64,000 nucleotides of DNA from Oscillospiraceae bacterium (GTDB lineage Bacteria > Bacillota > Clostridia > Oscillospirales > Oscillospiraceae). The stretch's first letter is position 1; each line of letters starts with the position of its first letter. The DNA lies in assembly GCA_902778275.1 (NCBI GenBank), contig CACYXE010000010.1, positions 1 to 64,000 of the forward strand, read 5' to 3'. The translations under genes and the position numbers were made by a program. This document shows, piece by piece, positions 34,941 through 41,859 of the stretch. The notes under the pieces were generated by a model. That model was not told the DNA's origin. It was given only the letters and a program-made list of their open reading frames with translations, and ran no database searches.

Positions 34941-34977
34941 GTACAATGCCCGGGCCGATTCGGCCCGGGCATTGTAC
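34941..34977. promoter_or_regulatory. 37-bp palindrome next to the nitroreductase promoter (operator or terminator)
   Basis: Two perfect 18-nt arms around one central base run from 34941 to 34977. The right end lies 22 bp from the XRE-regulator stop and the left end abuts the nitroreductase -35. With no T-run on the exit side it is a poor classical terminator, so an operator function is at least as plausible. Confidence 0.6.
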
Positions 34978-34999
34978 GTCGAACAGCTTCGGCGCCGCC

Positions 35000-35764
35000 T
35001 CATCTTTTCTTATAGAGAACAAGCTCGGGGTCCGCGCCGCCCTCCGCATAGGTACAGATCAGGATAAAGTCCATGTTTGCCAGCACCCCGAAGCAGCGGT
35101 CTCCGCCATACTCCGGCTCCAGCTGGTTTCCCAGATAGGTCGTCCCGTCATCCAGAAATTTGACAAGCTGACCGTTGGGCAGCCGGTATTCGAGATTGAC
35201 GTAGCTTCCCACAAGGGCGTTGAGTTTTTCCACTTTGGGCATGCCCTCGATATGAAGCGCGTTGATCTCTTCGATCAGCTGCGCCTTGAAGGCTTCAAAT
35301 TGCCCGTGGTCGCTGAGCTCCTCGTAGTGCTTCCAATACTTGAGCTGGGGCAGCCTGTGTTTCAGATAGGCGCGGGCCTGGCCCTCGGAGAAATTGTCGC
35401 CGGCCATATGTGTGACGCAGACGTCGATCAGATCATCCATGTTGCTGTAGGTGTATGTACCGTCAGCATAGCACCATTTGCAGTATTCTTCATTCATGGA
35501 CCCGTCTTTGTTCCTGCCGATGATCGTATCTTCAAGCGGCATGCCGCAGCACTGGCAGATCAGCTGCTGCGGGGCCCCGAGCAGCGTGTTGATGGAAACG
35601 TTGAAAAGCGCGGACAGGGTCTTCAAGGTCTCTGTATTCGGGACGGTTTCACCGGTCTCCCAACGCGAAACAGCCTGCCGTGTCACAAACACTTTTTCGG
35701 CAAGCTCATCCTGGGACAGACCGTTCTTCGTCCTCAACTCGTAAATAACGTCTTTCGTATGCAT
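35000..35764 (-). CDS. XRE-family transcriptional regulator with zinc-ribbon domain
   Basis: A 254-residue protein. Residues 5-60 form an XRE helix-turn-helix (GLSQDELAEKVFVTRQAVSRWETG). Residues ~70-105 hold CQCCGMPL ... EEYCKWCYADG, a putative zinc ribbon of the PF12674 type. The remaining ~150 residues contain a helical region and a C-terminal beta-rich segment of unknown function. ATG is at 35762-35764. It precedes the nitroreductase gene on the same strand, and the palindrome between them is a candidate binding site. The signal sensed is unknown. Confidence 0.82.
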   Translation of the reverse strand: MHTKDVIYELRTKNGLSQDELAEKVFVTRQAVSRWETGETVPNTETLKTLSALFNVSINTLLGAPQQLICQCCGMPLEDTIIGRNKDGSMNEEYCKWCYADGTYTYSNMDDLIDVCVTHMAGDNFSEGQARAYLKHRLPQLKYWKHYEELSDHGQFEAFKAQLIEEINALHIEGMPKVEKLNALVGSYVNLEYRLPNGQLVKFLDDGTTYLGNQLEPEYGGDRCFGVLANMDFILICTYAEGGADPELVLYKKR

Positions 35765-35864
35765 AAGAGCACCCCCTTGTAATGCATTCTACCACCGGAT
35801 AAGCGATATGAAAAGCAACCCGCTGTTGCTCTTCTCGGGCAGAGAGCCACAGGATGGAAATGCG

Positions 35865-35895
35865 AAAAAAGGCCCGCGGGCAGCGGGCCTTTTTT
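35865..35895 (-). terminator. Intrinsic terminator of luxS
   Basis: A 13-bp stem (35865-35877 with 35883-35895) with a 5-nt loop carries A- and T-runs at both ends, 28 nt downstream of the luxS stop. Confidence 0.8.
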
Positions 35896-35922
35896 GACCG
35901 GCGGAAAGGAAGGGCTATGCCG

Positions 35923-36447
35923 TCAGGAATCGTAAAATTCCTGCCCGTCCTCCAGCTTCAGCTTTTCCGCTTTGGGGTATTCGAAGATGCGGCTCTTGTC
36001 GGCGTTCTCGAGATAGTCCACATATCTCGCTGCCTCCCACTTGGCCATGGGCAGATCGTGCATCAGATAGGTGCCGCAGTTAACGGGCGTCGCGCCGGGC
36101 ACCTCGCCCTCATAATCGCGCATGTACCGGAAGGAGTCCAGCATGATGGGATACATTTCAGAGGCAGCAGGGCGGCCTTTCACGATGATGTAAAAGCCGG
36201 TGAGGCAGCCCATGGGACCCCAGTAGATGAGCTTGTCCTTCCACTCGGGGTGGTTGCGCAGATAGGTGGCGATCACATGCTCCATGGTGTGCATGGCGGC
36301 GGGGGCGATCGCCGGCTCCGCATTGGGCGTCTTGATCCGGATGTCAAAGGTGGTGACCAGCTCCTCACCCAGGACGTCCACCCGGCTCTCATAAATGCCG
36401 GGGATGATTTTTGTGTGGTCGATGGAAAAACTGGGGATCAGTTCCAC
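35923..36447 (-). CDS. luxS: S-ribosylhomocysteine lyase (AI-2 synthase)
   Basis: A 174-residue LuxS that cleaves S-ribosylhomocysteine to homocysteine and DPD, the precursor of autoinducer-2, in the activated methyl cycle. The metal-binding motif is His53-x3-His57 (HTMEH) with Cys124 as third ligand, and Cys81 in GCLTGFY is the catalytic Cys. GTG at 36445-36447 follows GGGAGGAA. No pfs (MTA/SAH nucleosidase) gene is adjacent. The gene stands alone between the ssrA terminator and its own terminator. Confidence 0.95.
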   Translation of the reverse strand: MELIPSFSIDHTKIIPGIYESRVDVLGEELVTTFDIRIKTPNAEPAIAPAAMHTMEHVIATYLRNHPEWKDKLIYWGPMGCLTGFYIIVKGRPAASEMYPIMLDSFRYMRDYEGEVPGATPVNCGTYLMHDLPMAKWEAARYVDYLENADKSRIFEYPKAEKLKLEDGQEFYDS

Positions 36448-36519
36448 AGCGTGTTCCTCCCTTTATGAGAATAATAATCGACGGATAAAAGGGGAGCTTA
36501 TACGAACTCCCGTGTCCCA

Positions 36520-36555
36520 CCGATTCGGAGCCCGGCGTCAGCGGGTCCGAATCGG
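36520..36555 (-). other. Hairpin between ssrA terminator and luxS
   Basis: A 10-bp stem (36520-36529 with 36546-36555) extended by an inner CCCG/CGGG helix across a one-base bulge. It could be a second terminator for ssrA or a structured element in a luxS leader; no promoter for luxS is convincing nearby. Confidence 0.5.
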
Positions 36556-36561
36556 AAAGGA

Positions 36562-36601
36562 AGAAGGACGCAGCGGAAACAAAATAGAACTGCGTCCTTC
36601 T
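36562..36601 (-). terminator. Terminator of ssrA
   Basis: A perfect 12-bp stem (36562-36573 with 36590-36601) with a 16-nt loop begins 4 nt after the CCA end of tmRNA on the minus strand, followed by a pyrimidine-rich tract. Confidence 0.65.
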
Positions 36602-36605
36602 GACG

Positions 36606-36955
36606 TGGTGGAGATGGGGGGAGTTGAACCCCCGTCCGAAAGCACTTTAACAGGAACTTCTCCGGGCGCAGACGGTCATTTCCATTCCCTCGTCCCGGCG
36701 CGGACCGTCACGCTCGAGGACTTGGTAGCTTCATGATGCATGGTATGCGCAAAGCTTAGCATACGCACGTTCACCACTCATCGACGCTCCATCCCGGGCC
36801 GTGGTACTCCCGGGTGGAACGCTCGCTAATTAAGCAGCGAGAAGAACAGTGTTATCGTTGTTCTTTAATTTATAAAGGTCGCCCATTTTAAGGATGGTAG
36901 GCGCATCCGCCCGCTATTCCTGCCTCCACACCCCCGTCGAAACCGTTACATCCCC
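36606..36955 (-). ncRNA. ssrA: Transfer-messenger RNA (tmRNA)
   Basis: About 350 nt on the minus strand. The 5' end GGGGATG (36955-36949) pairs with the 3' CATCTCC (one G-U) before A and an encoded CCA (36608-36606). The T arm GGGGGTTCAACTCCCCC and the 5' ACGGTTTCGACGG are standard tmRNA sequences. The tag reading frame ends NDNTVLLAA followed by TAA at 36832-36830, a typical Ala-Ala proteolysis tag; the resume codon is uncertain but lies ~5-8 codons before Asn-Asp-Asn. tmRNA rescues stalled ribosomes with SmpB, encoded just upstream on the same strand. Confidence 0.95.
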
Positions 36956-37021
36956 ACGAGGCGGACGCAAACCGCGTCCGCTGAGCTTACAAGGTTTTGA
37001 CGCTTGGTCAGGCAAAAGGTT

Positions 37022-37540
37022 TCAGCACTTCTCCGGCTCGGGATACGCTACGCCGAAGGTCTCAACGGTGACCTTCTTCATCACCTGGGGGATGCGGGGC
37101 TTGTCGTTGTAGTCGGTGCGCACGGCACAGACATGGTCTACAGCCTCGATGCCCTCGATGACCTTGCCGAAGGCGGCATACTGGCCGTCCAGATGGGGGG
37201 CATTCTCGTGCATGATGAAGAACTGGCTGCCGGCGGAGTTGGGGTCCATGGCGCGGGCCATGGAGAGTACGCCGCGGTCATGCTTCAAGTCGTTGGGGAA
37301 GCGGTTGGCGGCAAATTCGCCCTTGATGGAGTAGCCGGGGCCGCCAATGCCGATACCTTTGGGGTCGCCGCCCTGGATCATAAAGCCGGGGATGACCCGG
37401 TGGAAGATCAGGCCGTCATAAAAGCCCTTGCTGACCAGGGAGATAAAGTTGTTCACGGTGTTGGGCGCGATCTCGGGATAGAGTTCCGCCTTGATCACGT
37501 CGCCGTTTTCCATTTCAAAGGTTACGATAGGATTGCTCAT
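37022..37540 (-). CDS. Peptidyl-prolyl cis-trans isomerase (cyclophilin type)
   Basis: A 172-residue cytoplasmic cyclophilin without a signal peptide. It has the core FHRVIPGFMIQGGDP, the MARAMDPNSAGSQFFI active-site strand and a LDGQYAAFGKV segment. It speeds prolyl isomerisation in protein folding. Its ATG overlaps the smpB stop by 4 nt, and ssrA begins ~65 nt after its own stop, so it sits inside the trans-translation gene group. Confidence 0.94.
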   Translation of the reverse strand: MSNPIVTFEMENGDVIKAELYPEIAPNTVNNFISLVSKGFYDGLIFHRVIPGFMIQGGDPKGIGIGGPGYSIKGEFAANRFPNDLKHDRGVLSMARAMDPNSAGSQFFIMHENAPHLDGQYAAFGKVIEGIEAVDHVCAVRTDYNDKPRIPQVMKKVTVETFGVAYPEPEKC

Positions 37541-38010
37541 TGGTAATTCTTCTCCTTCATGATTCTGTCTATGTCGCGTTTGGACTGTCGGTCCGCCTCG
37601 CTGCTGCGCTTGTCGTACAGCTTTTTGCCCTTACACAGGCCCAGCTCCACTTTGACCCGGCTGTCCTTGAAGTACAGGGACAGGGGGATCAGCGCCACGC
37701 CGTCCTGCATGATGCGCGCGTGCAGCTTCAGGATCTCCCGCTTGTGCATCAGCAGCCGCCGGGGCCGCACAGGGTCTTTGTTGAAGATGTTCCCGTGCTC
37801 GTAAGGGCTGATGTGCATACCGCGGACAAACAGCTCGCCGTCCTTTACGGTGCAGAAGGAATCCTTCAGATTGACCTGACCGGCCCGGATGGATTTGACC
37901 TCCGTACCCGCGAGCTCGATCCCGGCCTCGAAGCGGTCCAGCACAAAGTATTCATGAAATGCCTTGCGGTTGTCGGCGATCTTCTTTACGCCCTGCTGCT
38001 TCGGCGCCAC
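37537..38010 (-). CDS. smpB: SsrA-binding protein SmpB
   Basis: A 157-residue SmpB that binds tmRNA and brings it to stalled ribosomes. It has KKIADNRKAFHEYFVLDRFEAGIELAGTEVKSIR at the start of its OB fold and a basic C-terminal tail (DKRSSEADRQSKRDIDR). GTG at 38008-38010 has AAGGAAGTGAG at suitable distance and matches the family N-terminus (Ala-Pro-Lys-Gln). An ATG at 38031 has no ribosome-binding site. Its gene is cotranscribed with the cyclophilin gene and probably ssrA. Confidence 0.94.
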   Translation of the reverse strand: MAPKQQGVKKIADNRKAFHEYFVLDRFEAGIELAGTEVKSIRAGQVNLKDSFCTVKDGELFVRGMHISPYEHGNIFNKDPVRPRRLLMHKREILKLHARIMQDGVALIPLSLYFKDSRVKVELGLCKGKKLYDKRSSEADRQSKRDIDRIMKEKNYQ

Positions 38011-38061
38011 ATCTCTCACTTCCTTCCACATGCGGAGAAATAAATAAAAATAAAAGAAGAA

Positions 38062-38090
38062 AATATAAAGAGTAAGAGGGGACCGATCAA
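38062..38090 (-). promoter_or_regulatory. Promoter of the smpB-ppi-ssrA group
   Basis: On the minus strand TTGATC (38090-38085), 17-bp spacer, TATATT (38067-38062). It lies in a strongly AT-rich region between the divergent smpB and Nudix genes. Confidence 0.6.
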
Positions 38091-38222
38091 AGCTGTAACC
38101 GGATTGTTTCCAAAAAGACAAGAAAAGTAATCAAAATGATGGATTAATGTTTTAATATGACGGTTTTTCACGAAAAAAATTTGATTTTTCATGGAAAAAG
38201 GATGGAAATCATCAGCAAGCTG

Positions 38223-38231
38223 TGCTATACT
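38223..38231 (+). promoter_or_regulatory. Extended -10 of the Nudix gene
   Basis: TGC followed by TATACT (38226-38231), with no good -35, about 80 bp before the TTG start. The surrounding ~280 bp between smpB and this gene is AT-rich and holds nothing else that I recognise. Confidence 0.4.
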
Positions 38232-38313
38232 CTTTAATGCAATTATGTAAATCATTTTCGTTATGCGACAGGTACTGCGGACGCGCCGCTGTCTCTCGCG
38301 GGAAGGAGCACGC

Positions 38314-38853
38314 TTGGATTATTTTGAAAAGCGCCTGGATGGCGAGGAGAAGTACAGGGGCGTGATCGTCAACGTGCGCCTGGACCGGGCGGAACTGGTC
38401 AACGGCGCCGTGGTCCGGCGGGAGGTGGTGGAGCACCCCGGAGGTGTGACCATCTTACCGGTGGACGAAAACGGCGACTGCTATATGGTCCGTCAGTTCC
38501 GTTACCCCTTCGGCCGCATGATGCTGGAGGCCCCGGCCGGGAAGCTGGACGGGAAAGAAGATCCGGATCTGGCCGCTGTGCGGGAGCTGTCCGAAGAAAC
38601 GGGCTTCACCGCAGATGAGATGATCTACATGGGCAGCTGCTGTACCTCGCCCGGCTTTTCCACAGAGCTGCTGCATATCTATCTGGCTCTTGGCCTGCGT
38701 GCGGGAGAGAGCCATCCGGATGAAAACGAGTTTCTCAATGTGGAAAAGATCAGCCTGAAAGAATTGAGCCGTATGGTTATGGCCAATGAGATCGATGACG
38801 GCAAAACCATCGTGGCGATCCTGAAGGCGGAGAAGTATCTGCAAAACCGCTGA
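38314..38853 (+). CDS. Nudix hydrolase (ADP-ribose pyrophosphatase-like)
   Basis: A 179-residue Nudix enzyme. The Nudix box runs from GKLDGKED through RELSEETGF (GX5EX7REUXEEXGU, residues ~76-98) and binds Mg2+. The flanking VRQFRYPFGRMMLEAPAG and the CTSPGFSTELLHIYLA loop are typical of ADP-ribose pyrophosphatases of the NudF type, which split ADP-ribose to AMP and ribose-5-phosphate. TTG at 38314 follows GGAAGGAG at ideal spacing; the upstream frame has no site. Confidence 0.9.
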   Translation: MDYFEKRLDGEEKYRGVIVNVRLDRAELVNGAVVRREVVEHPGGVTILPVDENGDCYMVRQFRYPFGRMMLEAPAGKLDGKEDPDLAAVRELSEETGFTADEMIYMGSCCTSPGFSTELLHIYLALGLRAGESHPDENEFLNVEKISLKELSRMVMANEIDDGKTIVAILKAEKYLQNR

Positions 38854-38887
38854 ATCTGTTCCAAAGCAAGGGCAAACAGGAAAATGC

Positions 38888-38916
38888 TTGCTTAATTCCC
38901 CTATACATGTTAAAAT
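38888..38916 (+). promoter_or_regulatory. Promoter of the murA operon
   Basis: TTGCTT (38888-38893), 17-bp spacer, extended -10 TGT-TAAAAT (38911-38916). Confidence 0.7.
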
Positions 38917-38970
38917 CATAAATCGGCGTCACACAATGCGCGGCGCCGAGAGTATTGGAAGGTGCATACT

Positions 38971-40275
38971 TTGGATAAATATGTCATCAACGGCGGCACT
39001 GCGCTGCACGGAGAAGTGGAGATCAGCGGGGCGAAAAACGCTGCGGTCGCCATCATTCCTGCGGCCCTCCTGGTAGAAGGCGTCTGCCGGATTGAAAATA
39101 TACCCCAGATCAGCGATACCGATATGCTGCTTACCATCCTGGCGGAGCTGGGGGCGAAGGTCAGCTTTATCAATCGCTCGACCATTGAGATCGACTGCAC
39201 GGACGCCCGGTATCAGGACGCCCCCTATGATCTCATGCGCAAAATCCGCGCGTCCTATTATCTGATTGGCTCTATGCTGGGCCGCTTCGGCAGCGCCAAG
39301 ACCACCATGCCCGGCGGCTGCAATTTCGGCGTGCGTCCCATTGATCAGCATATCAAGGGCATGACGGCTCTGGGCGCGGAAGTGAACATCAAGAACGGTT
39401 TCGTGTATGCCGACGCTCTGGACGGGCGGCTGCATGGCGCGCGTATTTATTTGGACAAGGTCTCCGTCGGCGCAACCATGAACATCATGATCGCATCGGT
39501 TCTGGCAACCGGCCGCACCATCATCGAAAATGCGGCGCGTGAACCCCATATCGTGGATCTGGCCAACTTCCTCAACTCCATGGGCGCCGATGTGCGCGGC
39601 GCCGGCACCGACACCATCAAGGTCAACGGCGTGGACAAGCTCCACGGCGGTACCTATACGATTATTCCCGATCAGATCGAAGCGGGCACCTATATGGTCG
39701 CCGCCGCCGCCACCGGCGGTGAGGTCCTGGTGAAGAATGTGATCCCCAAGCATCTGGAGTGCATCAGCGCCAAGCTGCGCGAGACCGGCACGATCGTGCA
39801 GGAGTATGAGGATTCCGTCCTGGTCAAGGGAGCCAGTACTCTGCGCAAGGCCAATGTAAAAACCATGCCTTATCCCGGCTTCCCCACGGATATGCAGCCG
39901 CAGATGGGCGTGCTCATGTGCCTGGCCAACGGCACCTCCGTGATCACCGAGGGTATCTATGATAACCGCTTTAAGTATGTCAACGAGCTGCGCAAGATGG
40001 GCGCGGAGATCCAGGTGGATGGCCGCATCGCCGTGATCGAGGGCGGCCGGCGTCTGACCGGCGCACTGGTACAGGCCTGCGATCTGCGTGCGGGCGCGGC
40101 GATGGTCATCGCCGGCATGTGCGCGGCCGGGCGGACCGAAGTGGAGGATATCCACTATATCGAGCGCGGGTATGAAAATTTTGTAGGCAAGCTCAAATCC
40201 TTGGGCGCGGACATTGAAGTGATCAGCGAAGCGGAAAATGCTGAGCGCGCTGAAAAAATCATTTCCATCGGTTGA
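38971..40275 (+). CDS. murA: UDP-N-acetylglucosamine 1-carboxyvinyltransferase
   Basis: A 434-residue MurA, which transfers enolpyruvate from PEP to UDP-GlcNAc in the first committed step of peptidoglycan synthesis. Cys117 in MPGGCNFGVRPIDQH is the PEP-reactive, fosfomycin-targeted residue. GGTALHGEVEISGAKNAA at the N-terminus is also diagnostic. TTG at 38971 has GGAAGGTG at 6 nt; a GTG at 38962 overlaps that site. It heads an operon with walJ, rlmH, a small protein, pgm and two chromate transporters. Confidence 0.95.
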   Translation: MDKYVINGGTALHGEVEISGAKNAAVAIIPAALLVEGVCRIENIPQISDTDMLLTILAELGAKVSFINRSTIEIDCTDARYQDAPYDLMRKIRASYYLIGSMLGRFGSAKTTMPGGCNFGVRPIDQHIKGMTALGAEVNIKNGFVYADALDGRLHGARIYLDKVSVGATMNIMIASVLATGRTIIENAAREPHIVDLANFLNSMGADVRGAGTDTIKVNGVDKLHGGTYTIIPDQIEAGTYMVAAAATGGEVLVKNVIPKHLECISAKLRETGTIVQEYEDSVLVKGASTLRKANVKTMPYPGFPTDMQPQMGVLMCLANGTSVITEGIYDNRFKYVNELRKMGAEIQVDGRIAVIEGGRRLTGALVQACDLRAGAAMVIAGMCAAGRTEVEDIHYIERGYENFVGKLKSLGADIEVISEAENAERAEKIISIG

Positions 40276-41057
40276 TGAAGATATACGTATTCGCAAGCGG
40301 TTCCAGCGGAAATTGTCTCTTGTTGTCCAGCGGGGACACCAATATTTTGATCGACGCCGGAATTTCCATGCGCCGGATAGAAGATTCTTTGGCGCAGACA
40401 GGACGTACAATGCGAGATATCGGCGGAGTGCTCATTACACATGAGCACTCCGATCATATTTCCGGGCTGAAGATGCTGATCAAATACTACAGAGTTCCGG
40501 TGTACGCGCCGCGTACAGTGGCGTCCAGACTCTGCGGCATGCTGCCGGAGATCGAGGGCTGCCTCCGGGTGATCCCGGTGGGGGAGAGCTTCCTTCTGGG
40601 CCGGCTGTTCGTCAAGGCCTTCCATACCCCCCACGACACGGATGAGAGCGTGGGTTATCGCGTGGAAGGGGACGGGGTGTTCGCTCTGGCTACGGATATG
40701 GGCTGCGTCACCGACGAGGTCATGGAAGGGCTCCGGGGCGCTGAGGCGGTCCTGATCGAGGCAAACCATGACGAAGAAATGCTCCGGTACGGCCCATATC
40801 CGGTGTACTTGAAGCGGCGCATCCTGTCCGAGCACGGCCATCTGTCCAACGATAACTGCGCTCGGCTGGCCAGAGAGCTCACTCTGAACGGCACGAGACA
40901 GATCATCCTGGGGCATCTGAGCCGGGAGAACAACACGCCCATGCGGGCGATGGATACGGTACGCGGGGCTTTGCCTGACTGCCCGGCGTCGCTGTACTGC
41001 GCACCGGTTTCCGGCTGCCTGGAGCTGCATGTGGGAGAAAAGCTATGCTTTCGGTAA
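40275..41057 (+). CDS. walJ: MBL-fold metallohydrolase (WalJ/YycJ-like)
   Basis: A 260-residue metallo-beta-lactamase-fold protein with the metal motif THEHSDHISG and further His in FHTPHDTDES, plus SEHGHLSNDNCA near the C-terminus. It resembles WalJ (YycJ), which in Firmicutes is linked to cell-wall and DNA-replication coordination and has 5'-exonuclease activity in some species. ATG at 40275 shares one base with the murA TGA. Its 3' end overlaps rlmH by 13 nt. The order walJ-rlmH is widespread. Confidence 0.85.
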   Translation: MKIYVFASGSSGNCLLLSSGDTNILIDAGISMRRIEDSLAQTGRTMRDIGGVLITHEHSDHISGLKMLIKYYRVPVYAPRTVASRLCGMLPEIEGCLRVIPVGESFLLGRLFVKAFHTPHDTDESVGYRVEGDGVFALATDMGCVTDEVMEGLRGAEAVLIEANHDEEMLRYGPYPVYLKRRILSEHGHLSNDNCARLARELTLNGTRQIILGHLSRENNTPMRAMDTVRGALPDCPASLYCAPVSGCLELHVGEKLCFR

Positions 41058-41527
41058 CTTTTATCTGTGTCGGCAAAATGCGGGAGCGTTTTTACACGGA
41101 TGCTTTTGCCGAATATGCCAAACGTCTGGGCGCTTACTGCCGCTTTACGTGCGTGGAACCAGCCGAGGTCAAGTTGCCAGAGAAACCTTCTCAGGCGGAA
41201 ATGCAAGCAGCACTTGCCAAAGAGGCGGTTGATATAGTAAAATATATCCCACAGGACGCTTATGTGGTCGCCATGTGTGTGGAAGGCAGGCAGATGCCCA
41301 GTGAGGGCATGGCGCGGCTGATCCAGGAACGGGAGAATTCCGGAAAGCCCAAGCTCTGTTTTCTGATTGGCGGATCCTACGGTCTCGCGGATTCCGTGAA
41401 GAACCGTGCGGACCTGAAACTGAGTATGTCGGAGATGACCTTTCCCCACCATCTGGCGCGCGTGATGCTGGCCGAGCAGCTGTATCGCGGCTTCAAGATC
41501 AGGGAAGGCTCCCGATACCACAAGTAG
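41045..41527 (+). CDS. rlmH: 23S rRNA (pseudouridine1915-N3)-methyltransferase
   Basis: A 160-residue SPOUT methyltransferase that modifies helix 69 of 23S rRNA. It has LCFLIGGSYGLADSV (SAM-binding knot), LKLSMSEMTFPHHLARVMLAEQLYRGF, and the C-terminal Gly-Ser-Arg-Tyr-His-Lys that contributes to catalysis. It is complete and coupled to walJ by a 13-nt overlap. Confidence 0.95.
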   Translation: MLSVTFICVGKMRERFYTDAFAEYAKRLGAYCRFTCVEPAEVKLPEKPSQAEMQAALAKEAVDIVKYIPQDAYVVAMCVEGRQMPSEGMARLIQERENSGKPKLCFLIGGSYGLADSVKNRADLKLSMSEMTFPHHLARVMLAEQLYRGFKIREGSRYHK

Positions 41528-41541
41528 AAATGGGGATGAAT

Positions 41542-41859
41542 ATGGGAGAGCGATTTGAACTTTCCTGGGGAAAGGCCCGCGCAGGCGAACTGTTGGAAAA
41601 CTGGCCCAGGAGCGAGGACGGAGGGCCGGAGGAGCCGGTGCTGCTGTGCCATTGTGAATGTCTGGACATGTCCGACCAACTGCGGATGAACATGCTCAAG
41701 GCTTACGGGATCCCCTGTCTCAGCGTTGATCACGGAGACGGGAATTTCGGAAGACTGATCCTGGGCATGAGCGGTGAGGGTGTGGACATTTTTGTACCCA
41801 AAAGCTTACTGGAAGACGCCCTGGCATTATGTGAGGAGGAAAACAATGAGGAACTATAA
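41542..41859 (+). CDS. Small acidic protein, DUF2007-like
   Basis: A ~105-residue acidic protein with a central strand-helix pattern (EPVLLCHCECLDMSDQLRMNMLKAYGIPCL) that resembles DUF2007 putative signal-transducing proteins, which have a ferredoxin-like fold. Three in-frame ATGs occur at 41530, 41536 and 41542; the last is best spaced from GGGG. It overlaps pgm by 14 nt. Function is unknown, but cotranscription links it to phosphosugar metabolism. Confidence 0.6.
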   Translation: MGERFELSWGKARAGELLENWPRSEDGGPEEPVLLCHCECLDMSDQLRMNMLKAYGIPCLSVDHGDGNFGRLILGMSGEGVDIFVPKSLLEDALALCEEENNEEL

